Positions 55,122 to 64,000 of a stretch of DNA of 64,000 nt are shown piece by piece. The notes below the pieces were generated by a model. That model did no database searches, had not been told where the DNA came from, and saw only the letters and a program-made list of their open reading frames with translations. The DNA is from Phanerochaete sordida (Eukaryota > Basidiomycota > Agaricomycetes > Polyporales > Phanerochaetaceae). The stretch covers positions 88,690 to 152,689 of the forward strand of contig BPQB01000079.1 in NCBI GenBank assembly GCA_019973155.2. Direction: 5' to 3'. A program made the translations under genes and the position numbers. How positions within the stretch are numbered: position 1 is the stretch's first letter; every line of letters begins with the position of its first letter.

Positions 55122-58100
55122 TTATCCCCTGCTCTCCAACCATTGCCGCACGTCTTCGGATGAACGCTGTACATTACAGACGTGAATGATATGACAATGT
55201 TGACTGCCACAGCGCTGCGCACCTCGACCCAGGCCGCCCTGGCCTTGATATTGTCTAGAGCCTGGTCTAGAGCCATCTTGAATGTCGACGTGTCCTTGTC
55301 CTTGAAGAACGCTTCCGTCTCTTCGTAGTCTTTCGTGGAAGCGAGCGCCGAGAGCGCGAACTGCATAACAAGATGTCAGTGTTCGACCTCCCACCGCAAG
55401 CGGCCTCGTACCTGAACGAGGTACTGCATCCGAAAGTTGTCGACGGTGCGCTTGCAGAGCTGCGTATCCACGTTAGCTCCTTACAGGCCAGCCGAAATCG
55501 CGCCTCGTAGCACGCACATCATCATAGTCAGCCTTGAACTTATCGGCAAGGAAGCGACGAGCGGTGGGGTTGGATTGGAGACCACGAAAGTAGATGTACA
55601 GGTCTTGATCCCGTGCTTTGGTCATGATGTAGCTCCAGGTTTCCTCTGGGCATACATTAGCTCGCAGCTGATAGAACATGCCCAATGCGAACCTTGCAGC
55701 TCCTTGTCGTGGGTCGTGCCCAAGGCGAACATCGCGGCATTGCCGATTTGCGGAGTTTGAGCCTTTGCGATGATAGCCTTAACCGCTTCCCATTCTTTGC
55801 GACCGCCATATCTGACAGCCTGGCCAGATTGTGAGCGTGGTCTCCACCCTGAGACCAGGAAGAGCGTACAGTCTGGTAGGCGATTGAAATTAAATCGGGA
55901 TGAATGCAGCCGTCGTCTCCGGTCTCGACGGCCTTGCTGAATAATGCGGTGAGATGGTCGACAACGCTGCGCGTGCATGTAAGAACGCGGGAAATCGGGT
56001 GCAGATTACTGCACCCACTTGCTGTACCCCGCGTTAGCGGCCTGTTTGATTGCAGCCGTGCGCAGCTGGCAAACGTCGATATCCTCATCATCCGGATAGT
56101 CCGTCCCCAGCCTGTTCACGATTGGCCCGAAGAGCTCCTGCAAGGTTGCGATGTGAGATCGTTTTGAGAGGAAGACATGCACGATACTCGCTCGACTGAA
56201 TGCATCCAGATCTTTCACGATATCAGAGTGCTCAAACCAAGTGGATGTCATGTCTGAGATGCCGTCCGCCACGCTTTGCCATATTTGACCTGCTAAATAT
56301 ATCAGAGGAAGTGAAGAAGGTCGTGAACCAGCGACGTACGGTCATGTTCGTCGCGGAAGATATTGTAGAGCGTCAAGGCACTGCTTGTGGGCGAATATCC
56401 AGCCTTGGATAGTTCAAGGGTATCGAGTAGAAGGCCTAGCTTATCCTCAAGGGAGAAGATAGAATTGCTCATAGCGACCGCTTGGGCTATCTTCGCAAGA
56501 CGGCCCGGGCTGTATAGTACGCGATCTGCGGGTAAAAGGAGAGTTTTTGAGCATTTCGCGCGCAGAGATGGGTAGGAGCTTTACGAACACATTCCAACGG
56601 CCCCTGCATTGAGCTTGAAGGGCTTGGAGGTGTCGAGCTGCAACACCTGCTCACGTTCATGAAGCAGAACACCGCGATCAATAGAAGCCTTCCCGTCGCT
56701 GTCGGTAGCGAGGATGCTCAGTGGTATCGCCCTGCACATCATGAAGAACATCTCTCGCATAGGCTGATCTGGGTTCTTACCAGATTGTCTCGTCGTCCTC
56801 CGGTGCTGCGGGACCAGTATCGAGGAAGCGATGTTGTCGGACGCGGATGCCGCCGTCCACTTCAGCGACCTGCACGACAGGGTAACCTATCTAGAAGCTA
56901 AGTCAGCGCATGTAGACCAATATTTCACTCGCAGACGCACTTTCGTGACCCAGTTGTCCATGATCTTTGGAACATCCAACCCTAGACGAGGCATCAGTAA
57001 TACAAACGACTCAATCTTGTACGCTTACCGCTAGCTTCCGCAATTCCCTCCCACAGGTGCTTCGTAACAGCATTTCCGTACAGATGCTTCTTGAGGTAGA
57101 GCGACGCCCCCTTCAGAACGTCTCCTCACCCACGTACTCGGACAGCATCCGTAAGACTAGCGAGGATTAGCTGAGAGGTAGGTTCCTGATAGGTCAAAAA
57201 CTCACTGGTGGCGCCCTTGTCGTATGACAAAGCGTCGAATATCTGGTTGGCCTTATTGGCATCGGGGCATTCCACCTCTATCGGATGCGACGACGGTTTG
57301 GCATCAGCTTTCATGGCCACAGACATCGCGTACGTGAGGAATTCGGGACGTAGTCTCCACTCAGGGAAAAGCCTGTACGACTGTCAGCTCCTAGGCTCCT
57401 CAGGAGAGAATAAACCGGCGCACTTGTCTGTTTGGGATGTCAGATCCACAAACTCACGCTACTAGAAGGATCTCACCTAGCATGATGGTCTCTCCAAGTA
57501 GGCGAGCAAAGCCTTCCTTGAGATATACCGTATCCCACCACTCCATGGTCGTGATGTTCCCAAACCACATGTGCGAGATCTCGTGGCACACCATCGCTGC
57601 AACATCTTGCTTGCCGAGGAGGTCCGCACGGTCTGTATCCACGAGCAAACCGATGGTACTCCCAGTGATCAGCCCCCAATTCTCCATGGCGCCGGCTTTG
57701 TAGTCGCTCGCGACAAGGAAGTCGAGCTTCGGCAGGGGGTACTCGATGTCGAACACCTCTTCGTAAATCGGCATCGCCCTGCGCGCGACGTCGAGCGCGA
57801 ACTGGCCCTGGCGAATCAGGTCCGGGGTTGCGTAGATGCGGAGGGGACGCGTCTTGCCGGTGAGCGGGCTCGTGTACGCCGCCTCGAGGAAGTTGAAGGG
57901 CCCGTTCGCCCACCCGACGAGGTACGTCGAGATGAGCGGCGTCTTCTGGAACGTCGTCACCTTCCACATCTCGTGCTGGCCCTCGAGGAGCCTCTGCGCG
58001 AGCCAGGCAGCGGCGTCCGAGTCCGGGTCTGGGTGCGGCGTGTACACCGATTCCGAGTGGACAGACATGTTCGCGATGTTCGTCGTGTGTGCGCGCGAGA

Positions 58101-58706
58101 TCATTTGTAGAGTTACGGTGGCCTTGAGCGCGGGCTCGTCCCAGCACGGGAACGCACGCCTGGCAGCTGTTGGCTAATCCGGAGGGCGTCAGCATCGTTC
58201 ACACTGTGCGATGCGATCAGGAGTGCCCACCTCGAGGTGGGTTAGAGCGTGATACGCCGTCTTGCCCTCGCACTCCCAAGACGAGCGGTAGTAGCCAATC
58301 AAGGAGTCAGTAAGCTCCGACTCGAACTCGAGGCGCAGCTCGGCCGTCGCTCCCGCTGGCAGCACCGTAGGCAGATGCATCGTGGCACGTTCATCGGCCT
58401 CGTTAAAGGTCAGCTCGCTCGCATTCTGGATGATGGGTTCGTCGAGCGAGGGCGAGGTGAGCTTCACTTGGCCCAGCTTTAGTTTCAGCGCATGGAACTG
58501 GATGGTACGCATTTCTTTCACGACCTCCAGACTGCCTCAATCTGTGAGCAATAATGCAACGACGGCAGAGGAAGAGCTTACTGTATGGTCACGTAGCCAT
58601 CGTACTTGAGTCCCTCGAGATCGGTACGGACCGTCAGGTCGTAGTGGTAGGGTTTGACGTTCGTCGGGAGCCTGTATCTATCTGCACTGTCCTCAGCCAT
58701 CTTCAT
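55122..58706 (-). CDS. M1 zinc aminopeptidase, upstream tandem copy, with a one-base frameshift
   Basis: Ape2/puromycin-sensitive aminopeptidase family; removes N-terminal residues from peptides. Start ATG 58706 (MKMAEDSADRYRLPTNVKPYHYDLTV), stop at 55122, about 17 exons parallel to the copy at 59061. Seen: PCWDEPALKA, the exopeptidase motif GAMENWG, the zinc motif HEISHMWFGN with the third ligand Glu in YLKEGFA, and a helical C-terminal domain ending RSSEDVRQWLESRG. Near 57116 one base is missing: the frame ...EYVGEETF runs into TGA where the sister copy reads EEKFLKGVSIYLKK, and the sequence continues in the +1 frame. Unless this is a sequence error, the protein is cut within the catalytic part. 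It ends 31 bp from the convergent gene at 50030. Confidence 0.88.
57424..57427 (-). other. Four-nucleotide micro-exon of the upstream aminopeptidase
   Basis: ACAA between acceptor AAACAG and donor GTGCGC. It is needed to encode the D-K of LDKLFPEW between GETIML and LFPEWRL. The sister gene has the same exon at 61339-61342. Confidence 0.6.
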
Positions 58707-59060
58707 GGAGGTTCTGTCCAAGGAATGGTACAGGATGACCAGCTCTTTGCCAGGTTATATACCTGAAAGTGCACAGTCGTTTCGCATCTTCCCGCCGCAG
58801 TCCGAACACTTGCCGCAGTGTTCTTCACAAGATGTATGCGGAGCAATACCATGTGTATTTCTGAACGTGGTGTACGACTGCTATCAGCGCAGCCAGGAGG
58901 TCCTCGTGATGGCGCCTAGATAGATTAGCGGTAACTGGGACCATGTCGCTATGTTTCATAGTTTGGACCTCTCGCCTCGACAGGTCCTATATAGTGTGCG
59001 TACGAGGAAGCGAGCGGTACTCTGCTTCAGAGTACAGCTACGTGCGAGCAATGCATAGTC
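58707..59060. other. Spacer between the two aminopeptidase genes
   Basis: About 350 bp with no feature recognised: upstream region of the first copy, 3' flank of the second. Confidence 0.4.
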
Positions 59061-62000
59061 TTACGCCCGATTCGACAACCACTCCCGAAGGTCGTTGGAC
59101 GAACGCTGCACAAACACGACTGGTGTGAGCGAGTGTCGCAAACTTACGAGAAGACACGCACCTGGATCCAAGCGGCCCTGGACTTGATAGTATCGAGGGC
59201 TTGTGCCAACGCCATCGAGTACTTGGACGTGTCCTTGCCCTCGAAGAAAGCTTTCGCATCGTCGTGGTCTTTTTCGGACGCCAACCCGTTGAAGGTGTAC
59301 TGCAGAAGGCAGATCAGCACTGTTGCTCTCTTGGGAAGCAGCTGGCATACCCGAATAAGGATTTGCATCCCAAAGTTGTCGATGAGACGGTTGTACAGCT
59401 GGCGATGACGGAGTGTGAGTACCGTGAATGGGGTGGTATGTTGGAGAGGACGTACTGCATCGTAGTTTTCCTCAAACTTGCGCACGAGGAAGTGACGCCC
59501 AGCAAAGTTCTCCTGGAGCCCGGCGAAGAGATAGAACAGATTCTGATCGCGAGACTTGGTCATGATGTAGTCCCACGTCTCCTCTGGACTAGCTGTGAGC
59601 ACGGCGTCGGACAGACGCATATCCACACAGGCTTACCCAGCAGTGCCTTGTCATGGCTGGCACCCATCGCACGCATGCCCGCGATGCCCATCTGCGGCGT
59701 CTTGGGCTTCGCAACAATGCTGGTGACGGCGTCGTATTCCTTACGCCCGCCTTTCGTGACGGCCTGTGGAGGAGACATAGTGAGCGCAGCGCCCCCTGGT
59801 GAGACATGCAGAACGTACAGTGCGGTAGATCACCGTCATCAGGTCTGGTGGGATGCACGAGTCGTCGCCGGTCTCGACGGCCTGGTTGAACCTCTTGATT
59901 AGTTCTGCGACGACACTGAAGGGGTTTGCGTGAGTGTGTTGGTCGCATATGAATGAGCTTCAAGCGCACAATTCGTCACCAGAATCAGCGGACTGTACGA
60001 TCGCGGTCGTGCGAAGCTGGCGAACGTCGACATGCTCGTCTTCGGGGTAGTCGAAGCCGAGGCGCTTGACGATAGGGACGAAGAGTTCCTACACAATACG
60101 AGTCAGAAGTTGATCCGCGTTTGCACCATAACGCTACACACGCGGCGGAACGCATCCAGCTTCTTGAGAATGTCCGCATCCTCGAACCAGGTTGACGCCA
60201 GGGCGGAGAGGCTCTGGGAAATACTGTTCCAGACCAAGTCTGCGGAAAAGACGCTGTTAGCATAGGCTCCCTGGAGGTCCTCAACGGAAAAGCACGTACA
60301 CTCCTTCTCGTTGCGGAACGCCTCGTAGAGCTTGAGCGCACTGCTGACCTCCATGTAGCCGGCCTTCGACAGCGCGAGCGCGTCCCAGACCAGGCCGATG
60401 CGGTCCTCGAGCGAGAAGACCGAGTTCTCCTTGGCAGCTTCCTCAGCGATCTTCACGAGGCGCTCGGGGCTGTAGAGCACGCGGACTGCAGGTTGGTCAT
60501 GTCAGAGCCGCCAGATATTGCAAGACAAACCCGGACGTACAGACGCTGACCGTGCCCGCGTTCAGCTTGAACGGCTTCGAGGTGTCGAGGGCGATGAACT
60601 TCTCGCGCTCGTCGAGGAGAATCGTGTTGTCGATGGACGACTTGCCATTGGAGTCGACGGTAAGGAGGCTCAGTGGGATCGACCTGGATCAGACAGGATT
60701 AGTCGCGCTGCAGGTGAGTCGGATGTTCCGGCAGCGAACCAGATTGTTTCATTGTCCTTGGGGTCCGCAGGACCGGTCTCGAGGAAGCGATCTTGACGAA
60801 CTCGGATGCCTCCCTCGACCTCTGTGACTTTTACGACCGGGAAGCCCATCTCAGGTGGATGTCAGCTAGGGTGATTGTCTAGACCGTTGCAAGCGTACCT
60901 TCTTGACCCAGTTATCCATGACTTTCGGCACATCCAAGCCTGCACAGCCGGTCTCAGCGCGATACATGGAATGTTCCAACGCATACACTCACCGCTGGCC
61001 TCAGCTATGCCTTGCCACAGGTCCTTGGTGACGGTGTTCTTGTAGAGGAACTTCTTGAGGTAGATGGATACGCCCTTCAGGAACTTCTCTTCGGTGACGT
61101 AGCGCGAGAGCATGCGCAGGACGGACGCGGCCTTGTCGTACGACAGCGCGTCGAAGATCTGGTTGGCCATGTTAGCGTCGGGAGTGTCAACCTCGATCGG
61201 GTGCGAGGACAGTTTGGCGTCCAGGCTCATGGCTGCGTTCAGATCGCCTGAGATGAAGGCCGAGTGAAGCTTCCACTCAGGGAATACCCTGCGTAATTAG
61301 GTGAGTTCGGCGCGCTGTGCCGGCTAATAGACACGCACTTGTCTGTGGCAGAGGTTAATGGCGGTTTGTCAGAGCGAAGGAAGTCCGTACTTACCCAAGA
61401 TAATTGTCTCGCCCACCAACGACGCAAAGCCTTCGTTGAGGTAGAGGTTGTCCCACCACTCCATCGTCGTGATGTTACCAAACCACATATGCGCAACCTC
61501 ATGGCTCTGCGTCGCCGCAACGTTCTTCTTGCCGTTCAGGTCCGCCTTCGCGGGGTCGAGGAGGAACGCGCTCGTGCGCCCGGTGATGAGGCCCCAGTTC
61601 TCCATCGCGCCCGCGTCGAAGTCGGTCGCGACGAGCGTGTCGAGCTTCGGGAGCGGGTACTCGATGTCGAAGACGCGCTCGTAGAGCGGGAGCACCTGCC
61701 GCTTCACGTCGAGCGCGAACTGCGCCTGGTGGATCAGGTCCGGCGTCGTGTACACGCGCAGCGGGCGCACGGCGCCGCTCAGCGGGCTCGTGTACGAGGA
61801 CTCAAGGTGTGCGAAAGGTCCGTTCGCCCAGGCGACGATGTAGGTCGACATCGGTGGCGTCTTCTCGAACTTGGTGATCTTCCACTTGTCGGCCTCGCCG
61901 GTGGTCAGCGCGGAGACTTTCGAGGATAGCCAGGAGACAACGTCGGTGCTCTCCTTCAGCGATGGCTCGTAGACGTGTTCTGAGACGGCAGGCATATTCG

Positions 62001-62641
62001 CGAGGTTGACCGTGTCCGCACGCGATACCATCGTGATGCTGAATGTAGCCTTGAGAGCAGGCTCATCCCAGCAGGGGAAGGCGCGCCTTGCCGCGGTAGG
62101 CTACAACCAAATGAGATGTCGGACTATCAAGCAACGCAATACGACACTCACCTCAAACTGTGTCAGAGAGTAATGCGCAGTCTTTCCCTCGTGCTCCCAA
62201 GCGGAACGGTAGTAGCCCATCATTGCACCGGTGAGTTCTCCTTCGAAGTCGATCTTGAGCTCAGCCTTTGTACCAGCAGGAAGTGTCATCGGAAGGTCAA
62301 GGGTAGCACGTTCCTCTTCATCGTCATATTTCAGAGACGACGCTTCTTGGACGAATGGTTCGGACAGGGAAGATGATGCGAGTTTGGCATGGCCGAGCTT
62401 CAGTTTGGCAGTGTTGAACTGGATGGACTTGGTGTCGCGGACGACGTCGAGGCTAGCAGCCAAGTGAGCGACTAAAATAGACCACAAATGCTGTCTCCAC
62501 GTACTGTACGGTCACATAGCCGTCAAACTTGAGTTTCTCCAGATCGGTGCGGACGGTGAGGTCATAATGCGTCGGCCTCACATTCGTCGGGAGCCTGTAC
62601 TGATCTGCAGGCTTAGTAGCCTCGGAAATAGGGCCAGCCAT
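59061..62641 (-). CDS. M1 zinc aminopeptidase, downstream tandem copy (intact)
   Basis: Ape2/puromycin-sensitive aminopeptidase family. Start ATG 62641 (MAGPISEATKPADQYRLPTN), stop at 59061. Seen in order: YDLTVRTDLEKLKFDGYVTV (N-terminal beta domain), PCWDEPALKATF, WKITKFEKTPPMSTYIVAWA, GAMENWGLITGR near 61580-61615, the zinc motif SHEVAHMWFGN near 61480-61510, the third zinc ligand Glu in YLNEGFA, VDTPDANMANQIFDALSYDK, VTEEKFLKGVSIYLKK, the ERAP1-C-like helical domain (LYSPERLVKIAEEA, ALKLYEAFRNEKE, RTTAIVQSADS) and the end RSSNDLREWLSNRA. The very short exons include ACAA at 61339-61342 and SIPLSLLTVDSNGK just after a phase change. No frame defect was found. It is the parent-like copy for comparison with the gene at 55122. 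Confidence 0.92.
61339..61342 (-). other. Four-nucleotide micro-exon of the downstream aminopeptidase
   Basis: ACAA between acceptor CCACAG and donor GTGCGTGT. It joins G-AC-AA-G to read LDKVFPEW. The position and sequence are the same as in the upstream copy. Confidence 0.6.
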
Positions 62642-63342
62642 CCTCGAGTGGGTGTAGCAGCTGCGAGCAAGTCGAGGGAGGTTGTTTGAGTGGTGGTGCG
62701 GCGCAAGGGGCAGCAGGGATGCGCGTGCGCGTCCCAGGTTCTCGCCGACTCGAATTGGCGATTGAAGCCGGGTGTTTTGGACAGCACGATTATCGATCTG
62801 CCGTGCCGAGAGCCAGATGCCCCTTCGCGCCCCGCAGACGGCGCTGACGGCCGCGGAAAGAGGCCCGTGGAGGCATTTCGAGGATGGCGAGATGAGCGAC
62901 GTCCAGAACATCGAACTCAGCCCAACTTTCGCTCCCGGGTCTCCGAGGACTTCTCAAGCGCGCGCGCTGCGCGGACACCGAGCGCGGTAGCGCCGGTTCA
63001 TTCGTGTGCGTAGGGCGTGTACCCAGCTGGATCTGGAGAGTGGGGGCTGTATTATGACGTCCTGGTCATAAAGGCCGGATCGTGCTGGTGCACAAGGTAA
63101 CGCGTCTGAGCACGAATGATAGTTATCACAATTTATTGCAAGGGTATCGATACATCTTTGTGCGAGATATGTATGAGCGGGAGCCTCCAAGAGCAGCCTA
63201 TCGTACGGATACTGCGTGGCGTCATAATAAGCATGGCCCGGCCATGCGCCGTGCGTGAGCAGATGCGTGACGGGGCCGGGAACGCGCGACGAGCGCTGAG
63301 AGCAGCGGGTGCTGGAACGAGCGCAGGCGGACGGCGGTGGGT
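62642..63342. other. Intergenic region between aminopeptidase and cap methyltransferase
   Basis: About 700 bp. Promoter side of the aminopeptidase and 3' flank of the methyltransferase, both minus strand. GC-rich ORFs here have no motif. Confidence 0.45.
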
Positions 63343-64000
63343 CTATCGCGTGCGCTTCTCGAAGGCGAAGGCGATGTAGATGTCTGTCGACGGGTCAGCA
63401 CCTGGCCATGGTGTGGAGCCGAAATGCACTCACTCGCAGCTTCCCACTGGTCCTCGTCCATCTGGCTCTCGCCGTTCGCGTCGACGACCTTCATGTGCTG
63501 CAGCATCGGGCCGTACTCGGGGTGCTCCTCGTTCTCGGCGTAGACTTCGTGGAACTCCTTTTCGTAGATGAGGTCCAAGTCGTACTCGGCCGCGAGTCTG
63601 CGGGCGCACAAGTCAGCGATGATGCAGGCGCCGCAGCAAGGGCAGCGCACTTTACAAAGTTGTCCCAGTGTACGACGTACTCGGGGACGTCCTCGACGGC
63701 GTCCTTGAGGTAGAACCAGTAGCGGTGGCCGTACAGCGGCCGTTCGTCGCGCTGCTCGAAGCGGATCTTGTACACCTTGTTCCCGAACTCGAGCTCCTTG
63801 GCGTCCTCGGGGATCGCGTCGAGGCGTTCCCTGCACACAGACGCGTGAGCCTCCGACGCACCGCGGACCGCGCCACACGACTCACAACAGCCAGCGCCCG
63901 TTGGGCACGGTGCCGATGAAGCGGCCGCCGGGCTTCATCCACTCGGCGACGTTCGTGAGCATCGTGCGCACCTTGTCCTCGCTCTCGAACGCGTAGTGCA
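63343..64000 (-). CDS. abd1: mRNA cap guanine-N7 methyltransferase, C-terminal part (5' end outside window)
   Basis: Transfers methyl from S-adenosylmethionine to N7 of the cap guanosine of nascent mRNA in the nucleus. Exons seen on the minus strand: 63886 to beyond 64000, 63651-63830, 63434-63597, 63343-63383. Seen: [20 protein letters not shown] and NGRWLLERL (end of the Rossmann core), [35 protein letters not shown], then [21 protein letters not shown] and the end [12 protein letters not shown]. The last blocks match Abd1/RNMT. The N-terminal cap- and SAM-binding part lies outside the window. Confidence 0.9.

Noticed and set aside
61339..61929. 196-codon plus-strand ORF opposite the aminopeptidase catalytic exon
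   Set aside because: Arg/Val/Glu-rich shadow of the GAMEN/HEXXH exon on the other strand.

Overview
The window is nuclear DNA of a filamentous basidiomycete, most likely a wood-decay agaricomycete of the Polyporales type. The reasons are very many introns of about 50-60 bp with GT(R)NG...YAG ends, micro-exons, high GC in coding exons, and the gene content: expanded P450s, F-box families, a TPR-CHAT giant and a secreted beta-propeller-like protein. I see no prokaryotic operon, rRNA gene, convincing tRNA or CRISPR array. Exon limits below were placed by hand from splice signals, reading phase and paralog comparison.

Layout. 1-4591: conserved regulators on the minus strand, a Met30/sulfur-controller F-box WD40 protein (3' end cut by the window) and a GSK3 kinase. 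6986-17174: an F-box family gene (plus), a 1860-codon intronless TPR-CHAT protein (minus) and a small unknown protein (minus). 17952-24388: a cytochrome P450 broken by a 231-bp TA-flanked miniature inverted-repeat element, the 24-kDa subunit of complex I (plus) and a bestrophin-type anion channel (minus). 24875-26151: an S/T-P-rich unknown protein. 26338-32935: three tandem plus-strand paralogs of the F-box gene at 6986. 33020-48985: a P450 region with four intact genes (one single, three in tandem) plus a secreted protein gene and a decayed partial copy of it, consistent with repeated duplication of a [secreted protein + P450] unit; an inverted-repeat element lies inside. 50030-55090: a 1382-aa nuclear protein with the architecture of a meiotic axis protein (Red1/SYCP2-like; inference). 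55122-62641: two tandem M1 aminopeptidases, the first with a one-base frameshift. 63343-64000: the mRNA cap guanine-N7 methyltransferase (5' part outside the window).

How they fit together. The flanks and single genes are housekeeping functions (sulfur control, GSK3 signalling, respiration, cap methylation, peptide turnover). They frame accessory blocks that grow by tandem duplication: F-box adaptors, P450s and the CHAT protein. The five P450s belong to one family. They share a 14-coding-exon plan with the same tiny exons and have TATA-like boxes upstream, so the changes within the family (element insertion, GC-AG introns, decayed neighbour) can be read directly by comparison.
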